Part shown: piece by piece, positions 48,229 to 57,674 of the stretch
Numbering within the stretch: the first letter of the stretch is position 1
How the letters are laid out: every line of letters begins with the position of its first letter
NCBI GenBank assembly: GCA_947243795.1
Contig: OX365937.1
Location: 248,001 to 312,000, forward strand
Source of the DNA: Saccharomyces uvarum
Taxonomy: Eukaryota > Ascomycota > Saccharomycetes > Saccharomycetales > Saccharomycetaceae
Length of the DNA stretch: 64,000 bases
Direction: 5' to 3'
Made by a program: the position numbers and the translations under genes
Notes under the pieces: model-generated
Databases searched by the model: none
What the model saw: only the letters and a program-made list of their open reading frames with translations
Told to the model about the DNA's origin: nothing

Positions 48229-50385
48229 ATGCCTCAATCAGATAGCTTAGCTGCATTGCCTATTTTCCAAGCATCGCTTTCAGCGAATCAATCCCCACGT
48301 TATATCTTCAGTTCCCACAATGGAACAAGATTGGTTGTCATTCAAGATGATATAATAAGATGGTGCAGTTCGCTCACTGATCTATCCTATCACAGCTTGA
48401 ACTTTAGCCGTCACTTGATTTTGGACGACACCTTCCATGCTATATCTAGTGCGTCTGGTGATTTGCTCTGTTTTTATAGCGATCAAGAAATATTTGTAAT
48501 GGAAATTCCCTGGGGCTATTTAGATGTAGGAGACGTTTCCATTCAAGATGCATTCCAAGTTTTTCATTGCTCTGTCAATAAAATAGAACTTGGTTCAAAT
48601 TCTCTTATCAAAAAAGTCCTATTCCATCCGAAGAGTTACAATGATTCCTGTCTAGTGGTTTTAAAAAAGGATGATACCATTACAATGTTTGATATTCTCA
48701 ATCAACAAGAGACGCCTATTGTTCTGAACAAACGCAATAGCTCCTTTGGTTTGGATGCACGCGTAAATGACATCACGGATCTGGCATTCAGTAAAGATGG
48801 GTTGACATTATATTGTTTAAACACTACAGAGGGTGGCGATATCTTTGCATTCTACCCATTTTTACCTTCAGTACTATCGTTAAGCGAGAAAGATTTGGGT
48901 TGGATCTTAAATAAATCATTAGTGATGTACGAGTCTTTGAATGCCACGACAGATTATAAAGTAAAAAGAAATATTACTAAACAATTGCAATTTGTTTCCA
49001 AACTACACAAAAATTGGGATTCCAAACTTTCTAAAGTCCAAATTGACGGTGAATATCGTTCAGTGAAGATACAAGGGCCCTTTACCATAAACCCTTTTCC
49101 TAACGAGTTGTATGATTATACAGCCTCAAAGATCACAACTATACCGATTGACGATAAGCAAAATGAAATTGTTTGTGTCAGTTTTGATGACGGGTCTCTT
49201 ATTATACTATTCCAAGATTTAGAAATGTCAATGTCATGGGATGTGGACAACTATGTTTATAATAATTCTTTGATTTTAATTGAACGGACAAAATTACAGC
49301 AAAAGGAGATGAAGTCTCTAACAACATTACCAGATCAACTGGGAAAATTGTACGTGACTTCCGAAAGCTCTGTATATCAATTGAACTGTACTAGCTGGAC
49401 TTCTGTATTGAGTAAATGTATCGATGAATCAGATTTGAATACACTTGCAGACGTGAAGTTTGTAAGTAAGTTTGAAGATATCGCAACCATACACCAACTT
49501 TCAAACTTCGCTTATATTAACTGGAATGACAAGTCCAGTTTGGCTTTGATATCAAAAGAAAAATTATCTATCCAAAATATATCAAGCCACAAGGAAGAGC
49601 AAAGTCCCGACGTCCCTGTAGAACTTGATACAAATGACAACTCGGACAAGAGTGATACAGGAAAACACGGTTACGAGGTAAGTTTTACACAACCCATCAA
49701 CGAAATTCTATCATTAAATGAAAGTTTTCAGAAAGTTTGTTTAAGCCCTTGTGAAAGAATCATCCCGCCAGCAGATCGTCAATTACCTTTGAAAAACGAA
49801 GCTAATGAGAACCAGTTAGAAATCTTTACCGATATTTCCAAGGAATTTTTACGAAAAATCATCAAAGCCCAATCTTTGGGTGTCTCTATACACAACAGGA
49901 TTCATGAGCAACAGTTTGAACTAACTCGCCAGTTACAATCTACATCCAAGATAATTGCTAAGGATGAAGTTTTACGGAAAAAACTTGAAGCACAAACTGA
50001 AAAATGGAACTCTCAAAGTAGCAGGCAAGCAGAATTAATGGCGAGATTCAGCAAATTAACTGAAAACCTCTCCAAGGTTGCCGAATCCGATAAATTCAAA
50101 GAACAGAATATAAGCCATGGTGAAATGGAGTGGTTCAAAGAAATACGTAATCAAATACTGCAGTTCAACGGCTTTGTTCACTCTCAAAAATCCCTCCAGC
50201 AGGATCTATCGTATTTAAAGAGGGAACTGGTCCGTATAGAGTCTGAAACCATCAATGCTGATAAAAAGAGCCAAAATGAATGGGACGAACTGCGCAAGAT
50301 GCTGGAAGTAGATTCAAGGATCATCAAAGAATGTAACGAAGAACTGGTGCACGTTTCTCAACAACTCACCACTAAGACCCAATGA
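48229..50385 (+). CDS. NUP82: Nucleoporin Nup82
   Basis: The 718-residue product (S. cerevisiae about 713) begins MPQSDSLAALPIFQAS. The N-terminal two thirds (about 1-460) have the beta-propeller pattern of Nup82. The C-terminal part (about 520-718) is coiled coil (EQQFELTRQLQSTSKIIAKD, then LRKKLEAQTEKWNSQ). It sits on the cytoplasmic face of the nuclear pore, binds Nup159, Nsp1 and Nup116, and is needed for mRNA export. It follows LAS21 by 161 bp on the same strand. Confidence 0.96.
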   Translation: MPQSDSLAALPIFQASLSANQSPRYIFSSHNGTRLVVIQDDIIRWCSSLTDLSYHSLNFSRHLILDDTFHAISSASGDLLCFYSDQEIFVMEIPWGYLDVGDVSIQDAFQVFHCSVNKIELGSNSLIKKVLFHPKSYNDSCLVVLKKDDTITMFDILNQQETPIVLNKRNSSFGLDARVNDITDLAFSKDGLTLYCLNTTEGGDIFAFYPFLPSVLSLSEKDLGWILNKSLVMYESLNATTDYKVKRNITKQLQFVSKLHKNWDSKLSKVQIDGEYRSVKIQGPFTINPFPNELYDYTASKITTIPIDDKQNEIVCVSFDDGSLIILFQDLEMSMSWDVDNYVYNNSLILIERTKLQQKEMKSLTTLPDQLGKLYVTSESSVYQLNCTSWTSVLSKCIDESDLNTLADVKFVSKFEDIATIHQLSNFAYINWNDKSSLALISKEKLSIQNISSHKEEQSPDVPVELDTNDNSDKSDTGKHGYEVSFTQPINEILSLNESFQKVCLSPCERIIPPADRQLPLKNEANENQLEIFTDISKEFLRKIIKAQSLGVSIHNRIHEQQFELTRQLQSTSKIIAKDEVLRKKLEAQTEKWNSQSSRQAELMARFSKLTENLSKVAESDKFKEQNISHGEMEWFKEIRNQILQFNGFVHSQKSLQQDLSYLKRELVRIESETINADKKSQNEWDELRKMLEVDSRIIKECNEELVHVSQQLTTKTQ

Positions 50386-50487
50386 AGAAATTCATCCCAC
50401 ACCATCCTCGTCATACCTTGTACGATAAAGATTAAATAGCAAATATATAGTGTCATATAGCATAGGATAGTCTATTATTGTTCATGG

Positions 50488-50508
50488 CACGTGATAGAAA
50501 ACTGTGGC
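50488..50508. promoter_or_regulatory. Cbf1 and Met31/32 sites before BNA3
   Basis: CACGTGAT (50488-50495) matches the Cbf1 site CACGTGAY and AAACTGTGGC (50499-50508) matches the Met31/Met32 site. They lie three bases apart, about 130-150 bp upstream of the BNA3 ATG. This is the standard layout for recruiting Met4 to sulfur-metabolism genes. Confidence 0.75.
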
Positions 50509-50640
50509 TTTTTTCCTCTATCATCATGACTATCAAGAATCGAAAATCAATCATCTTTAAAGGCGAAATCTTGATAAAGACATGTATACCGTTTAGATTA
50601 TTCCAATTGTTTTAAATCCGCATTGTCATTTGAACTCTTC

Positions 50641-51975
50641 ATGAAACAACGCTTTATCCGTCAGCTCATAAGCAAAATGTCCACTGGAAAACCGAAAATT
50701 GTCGCTAACAAGTACTTCACTTCTAACACAGCTAAGGATGTTTGGTCATTGACTAATGAAGCTGCTGCACAGGCTGCTAATAACTCCAATAACCAGGGTC
50801 GTGAACTGATAAACCTGGGTCAAGGTTTTTTTTCGTATTCCCCTCCTCAATTCGCCATCAAGGAAGCTCAGAAGGCCTTAGAGATTCCATTGGTTAATCA
50901 ATATTCTCCAACTAGGGGTCGTCCGTCGTTGATCAATTCGTTGATTGACTTGTATACTCCCATTTATAATACAGAATTGAAAGCTGAAAACGTCGTCGTT
51001 ACCACGGGTGCCAATGAAGGTATTCTTTCTTGCTTGATGGGGCTATTGAATGCTGGTGATGAAGTTATTGTCTTTGAACCATTCTTTGATCAATATATTC
51101 CAAACATTGAACTATGTGGCGGTAAAGTAGTATATGTTCCTATCAATCCTCCAAAGGAGTTGGACCAAAGAAATACCAGAGGTGAAGAATGGACCATTGA
51201 TTTCGAGCAATTTGAGAAAGCCATCACTTCCAAAACAAAAGCCGTCATTATCAATACTCCCAACAACCCTATCGGTAAAGTTTTTACCCACGACGAATTG
51301 ACCACTTTAGGTAACATATGTGTCAAGCATAATGTTGTCATCATCTCTGATGAAGTGTATGAACACCTTTATTTCACTGATTCATTTACAAGAGTTGCTA
51401 CGCTTTCTCCAGAAATTGGGCAATTGACTTTGACTGTCGGTTCTGCTGGTAAATCTTTTGCCGCCACTGGTTGGAGAATCGGTTGGGTCTTATCCTTGAA
51501 CGCAGAACTATTAAGCTACGCGGCAAAGGCGCACACAAGAATCTGTTTTGCATCCCCGTCACCATTACAAGAAGCTTGTGCAAACTCTATCAACGATGCA
51601 TTGAAAATCGGTTATTTCGAAAATATGAGACAAGAATATATCACTAAATTCAAGATCTTGACATCAGTGTTTGATGAATTGGGCTTGCCATACACCGCAC
51701 CTGAAGGGTCATATTTTGTCTTAGTTAATTTCTCGAAGGTCAAAATTCCAGAGGACTATCCATATCCAGAGGAAATCATGAATAAGGGTAAGGATTTCCG
51801 TATTTCACATTGGTTGATTAATGAACTGGGTGTCGTTGCTATTCCTCCCACTGAATTTTATATCAAAGAGCACGAAAAGGCTGCTGAGAACTTGCTAAGA
51901 TTCGCAGTTTGCAAAGATGATGCTTATCTGGAAAAGGCTGTGGAGAGATTGAGACTATTAAAAGACTACTTATAA
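50641..51975 (+). CDS. BNA3: Kynurenine aminotransferase / arylformamidase-named Bna3 (PLP transaminase)
   Basis: I use ATG 50641 (MKQRFIRQLISKM), giving 444 residues, the S. cerevisiae length; an ATG six codons upstream (50623) is less likely. It is a fold-type I aminotransferase with NQYSPTRGRPSL, TGANEGIL, INTPNNPIGKVF and the PLP lysine K271 in GSAGKSFAATGWRIGW. It transaminates kynurenine to kynurenic acid, with keto-acid acceptors. A second in-frame ATG at codon 13 (50677, context AAAATG) would give a form without the basic leader. The promoter carries Cbf1 and Met31/32 sites, linking it to sulfur control. Confidence 0.96.
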   Translation: MKQRFIRQLISKMSTGKPKIVANKYFTSNTAKDVWSLTNEAAAQAANNSNNQGRELINLGQGFFSYSPPQFAIKEAQKALEIPLVNQYSPTRGRPSLINSLIDLYTPIYNTELKAENVVVTTGANEGILSCLMGLLNAGDEVIVFEPFFDQYIPNIELCGGKVVYVPINPPKELDQRNTRGEEWTIDFEQFEKAITSKTKAVIINTPNNPIGKVFTHDELTTLGNICVKHNVVIISDEVYEHLYFTDSFTRVATLSPEIGQLTLTVGSAGKSFAATGWRIGWVLSLNAELLSYAAKAHTRICFASPSPLQEACANSINDALKIGYFENMRQEYITKFKILTSVFDELGLPYTAPEGSYFVLVNFSKVKIPEDYPYPEEIMNKGKDFRISHWLINELGVVAIPPTEFYIKEHEKAAENLLRFAVCKDDAYLEKAVERLRLLKDYL

Positions 51976-52179
51976 CCCGGTGTCTTTTGCTTTTTATTTC
52001 TTTATATTTTACCACTTCCACATATTTCTATAAAGTACTTAGTATTTATGTACTCTAATAATGAATCCCACTCGTCATCGTTTCAGTATAGCCTGACTTT
52101 ATAGATGTATCGCCAATTTTTGGCAAAGCGCGAAAAGAATCCTTTGGATAAAAACGGGTACTATAAACATATAAACACG

Positions 52180-52223
52180 ATGTTTAATAGATCGGTAAGA
52201 CTCTTAGACCCATGAATATATAA
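52180..52223 (+). promoter_or_regulatory. Two overlapping upstream ORFs before BTN1/YHC3
   Basis: uORF1 runs from ATG 52180 to TGA 52213-52215 (11 codons). uORF2 (ATG AAT ATA TAA, 52212-52223) overlaps it in an ATGA junction. The BTN1 ATG follows 15 bases later. Presence in the mRNA is not shown by sequence. Confidence 0.35.
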
Positions 52224-52238
52224 CATAGGCAAAGCTAA

Positions 52239-53462
52239 ATGAGAGAGAAATCCCGCCAGGTGTATTGCTACTTTTGGCTCTTCGGTTTGATCAATAATGT
52301 ACTATATGTGGTGATACTTTCGGCAGCTGTCGATATTGTGGGACCTAGTTTACCTAAATCGTTAGTTCTATTGGCTGATATATTCCCATCGCTGACTATT
52401 AAGTTATGTTCTCCATTCTTTATTGACAGGATCAAGTATAGCTATAGAATATGGTCTTTGGTTTTGCTGAGTTGTTTAGGGATGTTCTTAGTTTCTTTTA
52501 AAAACTTGTTCGTCTGTCTCTTGGGAATATCGTTTGCTTCTCTTTCTTCTGGATTTGGTGAAGTGACATTCCTTCAATTAACGCATTATTATAAACAAAT
52601 TTCGTTGAATGGCTGGTCGTCAGGTACTGGTGGTGCTGGGATTCTTGGAGGAGCATCCTATATGATTTTAACCTCGATATTTGAAGTCCCAGTAAGGCTG
52701 GCCTTGTTGGTATTTAGTATCCTCCCGTTTGCATTTTTGTTCTACTTCAAATTAGATGCCAATGATATCAGCTCGACATATCAAAGTGTCCGACAACTCG
52801 ATGAAGCAGAGGACGAACAATTGGAGCCCTTTACTATCACTTTTACGCACACAAACGCTTCCCAATCCTTGTATTCCTCCAGGCAGCACATCTTTCAAAC
52901 ATTCAAAAGGCTTGGGAGATTGGTATTTCCATACATGCTTCCATTAACCACTGTCTATTTGTTCGAGTATTTAATAAATCAAGCAGTATCTCCCACCTTA
53001 TTATTTCCAATTGATTCTAAGGAGAATAAGTCCATGCCCTTTTTTTTCCATAGATACAGAGATATGTATGTTACTTATGGAACACTTTACCAGTTAGGTG
53101 TCTTCATATCAAGATCATTTGGGCACCTAATAAGAATGAGAAATTTATACATTCTAGCATTCTTACAAGGTTTAAATTTGTGCATAACAATATTACAATC
53201 ATGGTTCTATGTAGTTCATTCGCCCTGGTCGGTGATGATATTAATATTTTATGAGGGTTTTCTTGGTGGTGCATCATACGTCAATACATTTTTAAATATT
53301 TTGGAGCAAGAGAATCCCGAAGAAACAGAATTTGCCATGGGTGCTGTGTCTATTGCCGATTCATTTGGTGTTTTCTTGGCTGCACTGCTTGGTTTGGGGC
53401 TAGAACCTAAACTTTGTAAGCACCAGGTTTCTGATAATAGACCTTGGTGTAGAATGGAATAA
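52239..53462 (+). CDS. YHC3: Vacuolar membrane protein Btn1 (CLN3/battenin ortholog)
   Basis: The 407-residue product (S. cerevisiae Yhc3/Btn1 about 408) has about ten hydrophobic spans. Family-typical stretches are FGLINNVLYVVILSAAVDIV (first span), GISFASLSSGFGEVTFLQLT and FYEGFLGGASYVNTF. It is the ortholog of human CLN3, mutated in juvenile Batten disease. In yeast it affects vacuolar pH, arginine transport and Golgi-endosome traffic. The end PWCRME matches the yeast protein. It converges on BIT61 with only 55 bp between stops. Confidence 0.96.
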   Translation: MREKSRQVYCYFWLFGLINNVLYVVILSAAVDIVGPSLPKSLVLLADIFPSLTIKLCSPFFIDRIKYSYRIWSLVLLSCLGMFLVSFKNLFVCLLGISFASLSSGFGEVTFLQLTHYYKQISLNGWSSGTGGAGILGGASYMILTSIFEVPVRLALLVFSILPFAFLFYFKLDANDISSTYQSVRQLDEAEDEQLEPFTITFTHTNASQSLYSSRQHIFQTFKRLGRLVFPYMLPLTTVYLFEYLINQAVSPTLLFPIDSKENKSMPFFFHRYRDMYVTYGTLYQLGVFISRSFGHLIRMRNLYILAFLQGLNLCITILQSWFYVVHSPWSVMILIFYEGFLGGASYVNTFLNILEQENPEETEFAMGAVSIADSFGVFLAALLGLGLEPKLCKHQVSDNRPWCRME

Positions 53463-53517
53463 AATCTTGTTGAGAAATTAAATAAAAAAAAATCGAAATG
53501 TTATTAATAAATGCGTT

Positions 53518-55173
53518 CTATATACTCATTCTAATGCCTGTCAATAATTCATCAATAATCCGTTGATTCCTATCAGCACTTTGGATGGTGCTTAGTATAC
53601 CAAAACACTGTAACAATGTCAACTTATCCGTTTCAGTGACATTGTTTTCTTCCTCTTGATTGAAAATATAAAGTTGGAAACTTCTACTTATTCCATCGTT
53701 GCTAGTCACGAAGTTTTCATAACAAGGCAAAACTATAGAATCTCTAAAACACTTAAGTAAAAGAAATCCAATGGAAAATCCACAACCGATGTGTGCTCGG
53801 CTTTCATTTGTCGATTTCGACATCGTGGAATCACCATCATCGCCAATAGTCCGATCTAATGGTAATAACACAGCTGCCAAATCATAATACACTTCTTGAT
53901 AAAATATGCGCCATATAACACCCAGCCTTTTCAGTGCGTTATTTATCGTATCTTCATTGGAATAATTGAAAACAATTTGGTTTTCCAAACTGTATAACGA
54001 GCTCACTAAAAACTCTTTTAAATCGCTAAAAATTCTATTCATGCCACCATTAGAAACTCTTGGATCGGTTTTCAAAATACAATAAAACTCCAAGACTTCA
54101 TTGAAATCTTCTATTTTTGCCCGAAGTTTCCATATTCTTTGGGTCCTGAATAGCTCTGCTACGTTACTACAAAATATGTTCCAAATGTTATTTGTAAGTG
54201 TGGTCAACTCTTGAGAGTTAAAGTGTTTATAATTGGCTTCCAAAGATGATAGATTTCTTAAGAGATCATGCAACATTGAGACAGGATTTGGTGACGTGGG
54301 ATCTACTTCAGAAAACGGATCTACAATAATGGAGTTGGAATTGGCACAAGATGGATTCACACTCAAAGAGTAGACGGAGGTTCCTGAGTCTACAAGCTGT
54401 CCTGCGTTAGTATGGATGAATTGCGATGGCGACTTATGTCTTCCGTAAGAAGAATGCAAAAATTTACTCAAGGAGTTGGGAATGGCCGGCTCTATAGTAT
54501 CTTGACCTATGTGCCTGTGGCTTTTATTTTGGAAGAAGTTCTTGATTACATTGCGGAATGAATGGGAATTGTTATGCAAAGTGCTTGAACTGCTCAGAAA
54601 CGATGCAGGGTCTGATGGGATGGTCGTATGTGCCCTACCCCTCCTACTTAAAAACCCAGATGCCTTCCTTTTTATATAGCTGCTGGAAGATGTAGAGTGT
54701 AAACTTTTTTGACTAACAGAAATTGCATCAGTTGATAATTGTTTAGCTAAATTGTTCGAGTATTCCATCGTATCTGTACTTTTAATATCTCCGATTTGAG
54801 AAGATTTGGACCGGGCTGATATCGCAGAGGTTTCGTCATTACTTTTTAAGGAATGGTTAGAGGCCACACTTAACTTGGATCGTGGATGATCTACCGTTTG
54901 GAAGATAGATTGGAATCCGATATTCGAAATACTAGGGCTGACAGGGTTCCTAGAACCTTTCAAGTTCTTGACAGAGTAAATGTCATCACTTGTTGTGTCT
55001 ACAAGAGTCTGGCGGATAATTTCACTTGATGTATGGAAATTTTTACTTGGTATTGCTGGTTGTACGTTAAGATATTGTTCGCCTTGAACGCCAGGGAGTA
55101 GCATCATATTAGGTGTGTTTTCTCGAGAGATCACACCCTCTCCTATCATCACGATCCGGGGCTTTATTCCCAA
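53518..55173 (-). CDS. BIT61: TORC2-associated protein Bit61
   Basis: The open frame gives 551 residues from ATG 55171-55173. A second in-frame ATG eight codons later (55147-55149, MIGEGVIS) would give 543, which is the S. cerevisiae length as I recall, so the true start may be there. The N-terminal half is Ser-rich and disordered. The C-terminal half (about 300-551) is the helical Bit61/PRR5-type (HbrB-like) domain, with LTNNIWNIFCSNVAELF and IWRIFYQEVYYDLAAVLLPL. It binds Tor2-Avo complex TORC2, which acts through Ypk1 on lipids and actin; Bit2 is its paralog. Confidence 0.94.
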   Translation of the reverse strand: MGIKPRIVMIGEGVISRENTPNMMLLPGVQGEQYLNVQPAIPSKNFHTSSEIIRQTLVDTTSDDIYSVKNLKGSRNPVSPSISNIGFQSIFQTVDHPRSKLSVASNHSLKSNDETSAISARSKSSQIGDIKSTDTMEYSNNLAKQLSTDAISVSQKSLHSTSSSSYIKRKASGFLSRRGRAHTTIPSDPASFLSSSSTLHNNSHSFRNVIKNFFQNKSHRHIGQDTIEPAIPNSLSKFLHSSYGRHKSPSQFIHTNAGQLVDSGTSVYSLSVNPSCANSNSIIVDPFSEVDPTSPNPVSMLHDLLRNLSSLEANYKHFNSQELTTLTNNIWNIFCSNVAELFRTQRIWKLRAKIEDFNEVLEFYCILKTDPRVSNGGMNRIFSDLKEFLVSSLYSLENQIVFNYSNEDTINNALKRLGVIWRIFYQEVYYDLAAVLLPLDRTIGDDGDSTMSKSTNESRAHIGCGFSIGFLLLKCFRDSIVLPCYENFVTSNDGISRSFQLYIFNQEEENNVTETDKLTLLQCFGILSTIQSADRNQRIIDELLTGIRMSI

Positions 55174-55373
55174 TTGATTGTTTTTCCCACCTATATGCTT
55201 CTATATGGTCTGATTTGTTCCTATATTACTCATCGTTTATTTTTCAATATGATGTACTTTTCTCAGCGGCCCTTATATAAGAAGAGCAAAAGATTTGCGA
55301 AATGAATACTTTCTATAAATAGGCAGAGTAAAAATGATTTATGTGTTATTTAATTTGCAATATGTGTTTATTT

Positions 55374-57377
55374 CTAGTGAAGGTATTTATTGAATGCGGC
55401 TATAAGTGCCAGTAAACCAAGAGCCCTTGCATATCGGCTTCTTTCATCAACAGACGATTTAGAAACCATTCCCAATAATACTAATGACATATACGAGAGC
55501 CAAGACCCCGTTTTTGTGAGCTTGAAAATACTAATTGTTGAAAGTATAGAGATCAGTTTGTAGCAGAACTGTAGTGACCTGTTTAAAGCAGAATGTGTGT
55601 TTACTTTTGCTGATGATACGGCACTTAGATCTTCTTCCGGTGCTGGTAATGATAATGTCATGTTGTCATCCTCAACAAAATCATCAGTAAAACTGTTAGT
55701 GTTCTCATTCAGTTCAGATATAGCGGTGAAATTCAACGTGCTGTCATTGTTATCTTTCCAGAAATTTTTTCCTGGCTTAGAGTTTATTAGCATTTCATCT
55801 AAGGTGTCTTCTACTGCTTTTGCAGTGGGTCTAACATCGCTATTTGGTTGAAGGAGGGCATCCATTAGTTGAAAGATTCTATAATCTATTGGTCTGAGTT
55901 TCATAGCTTGATGTTTTGTGATCATGCTTTCAGTGTCAAATCTAAATCTTTTGATGCGTGCTTTTAAATCAACAATATCCAGTTGGGGCTCAAAGGGTAA
56001 TTCACCAAAGACGATAAAGTAGCAAACCATACCCAAAGAATACATATCCGAAGCAAACGTGTACTCGTTGTAGGTATGGATCGACCGTGAAGGCAAGGCA
56101 GGTGAAGATGTTGTTCTTCCCTGAATAATTAGCTCAGGCGCCGTGAACTCCAATGTACCGGTACAGCCAGTGCCTAATCTAGATTCTCCCTCCAATTGAC
56201 TTTCCCCTAAATCACCGATCACAACAGATGGAAAGTACTCGTCCGAGTTGCTTCCCTCGTCGCATGTTTCACTATCTTCATCATCATTCTTGAACGGATT
56301 TAACAATAAACAGTTGGAGGGTTTCAAATCTCTGTGTATCAGACCAATGCTGTGTAGTTCGTGTAAACCTCTTGCGATGTCTCTTATAATTGACACAAGC
56401 TGCTCAGTAGACAAACCAATGTCTTCTGATTTGCCGTGATTCTTTTTACGAGTTCTAAATTTTTTCTTTCTTTCTTCAGGTGATTCGATATCTGGAAATT
56501 TATCGAAGACATTTCTTAAAATACAGTCTTCTAGGTTACCGCCGCTACAATACTGCTGTAGGATGAATATGCATGGAATTTCTTCTTTCGAATCTGATTG
56601 ACCCCCGTCAACGGATCTAACAAACCCGACTGCTGAATCCATCTCGAGCCACACATGATTATATGTAATTAAATTAGCACTTTTGTGTGTTAGCGAGCTC
56701 AAGGCTTTCACTTCTCGTATGCATTTATTAAACCATTCCATATCATTCCCGATGGGTATTTTCTTTAGTGCAAAGACCCCTAGTTCAGTGTTGCCGATCG
56801 TGTGTACAACTTTGTAGACAGAACCTCTGGCACCGTTTCCCAGTAGAGATAATATATTGAAGAATTTGCGAAAGTACCCAGGAATAAACAATTCGTCCGG
56901 AATAAAGTATTTGCTTTTGCCATACTGTCTCTGTTTAATGTTTGGATCGTTTTGTAGGGCGTAATGGCGATGATTTCTTTCTAATAACTGGAAATATCTC
57001 TTTGAAAAACTAGAATTGGCAAATTCAAACCCAAGCGGTATTGTATTCTCTTGGCTTCCAATCCTGATGCTTTCCTGTTCTATGCCACTAGAGGCCCGGC
57101 GATGGATTTTCATTCTATTCATTATATCAGGGTTAATTTCCGTGCCACACTGGGGACATATATAAGAAGCTATCGGGCCCTTGAAATGATGAACCCCTGA
57201 GGAAAAGTCCAGTGCTGATGAGGATGCAGTCAGATCCTCGTTACTTTCTGGACCGTCATTACCATTGTCCTGTTGGAAGAATGATAACGTTCCTGAGGTT
57301 GGATTGACAACCACTACGGATTTAGAATTAGGGTCGTCCAAAATCAATGAGCCTTCTTCATATGGTACCAAACTCAT
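55374..57377 (-). CDS. IKS1: Protein kinase Iks1
   Basis: The 667-residue product equals S. cerevisiae Iks1 in length. The kinase domain (about 165-560) has the Gly-loop [12 protein letters not shown], lysine in [15 protein letters not shown] with D350, the metal motif as GDLGE (DLG in place of DFG) and APEL. An insert ([15 protein letters not shown]) lies between the lobes. A CPxCG pair near 85-90 (ICPQCGTEI) could bind zinc. The C-terminus is hydrophobic (about 625-667) and may be a membrane anchor. Its substrates are unknown; in S. cerevisiae it was linked to drug and ion tolerance. It lies downstream of ZAP1 on the same strand. Confidence 0.95.
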   Translation of the reverse strand: MSLVPYEEGSLILDDPNSKSVVVVNPTSGTLSFFQQDNGNDGPESNEDLTASSSALDFSSGVHHFKGPIASYICPQCGTEINPDIMNRMKIHRRASSGIEQESIRIGSQENTIPLGFEFANSSFSKRYFQLLERNHRHYALQNDPNIKQRQYGKSKYFIPDELFIPGYFRKFFNILSLLGNGARGSVYKVVHTIGNTELGVFALKKIPIGNDMEWFNKCIREVKALSSLTHKSANLITYNHVWLEMDSAVGFVRSVDGGQSDSKEEIPCIFILQQYCSGGNLEDCILRNVFDKFPDIESPEERKKKFRTRKKNHGKSEDIGLSTEQLVSIIRDIARGLHELHSIGLIHRDLKPSNCLLLNPFKNDDEDSETCDEGSNSDEYFPSVVIGDLGESQLEGESRLGTGCTGTLEFTAPELIIQGRTTSSPALPSRSIHTYNEYTFASDMYSLGMVCYFIVFGELPFEPQLDIVDLKARIKRFRFDTESMITKHQAMKLRPIDYRIFQLMDALLQPNSDVRPTAKAVEDTLDEMLINSKPGKNFWKDNNDSTLNFTAISELNENTNSFTDDFVEDDNMTLSLPAPEEDLSAVSSAKVNTHSALNRSLQFCYKLISILSTISIFKLTKTGSWLSYMSLVLLGMVSKSSVDERSRYARALGLLALIAAFNKYLH

Positions 57378-57674
57378 TACCTAAATCGTGGTCTATTCTT
57401 CCCTCAAACTGCGTATCTAGTAGTCTCTTTCCGGTTACTTCGTTGCCGTTGTATGGATCTTTATATGCTATGTGTCTTCGCCCCTTTTTTTCTTGAAGGT
57501 ATACAAAAATAAAGCTTGAAAGACGTTCTCATGTGAAAAAGAGTGCTGTAGAAAAATAAAATAATTTACGAAGTAAATTAAAAATATAGTAAATAAATAT
57601 GAAACGTTTATAAGTATGCATTGTTGTGATCCCCGCAGGTGCCCTTTCCTAACGCCGGGCCATGATAGTCACGC

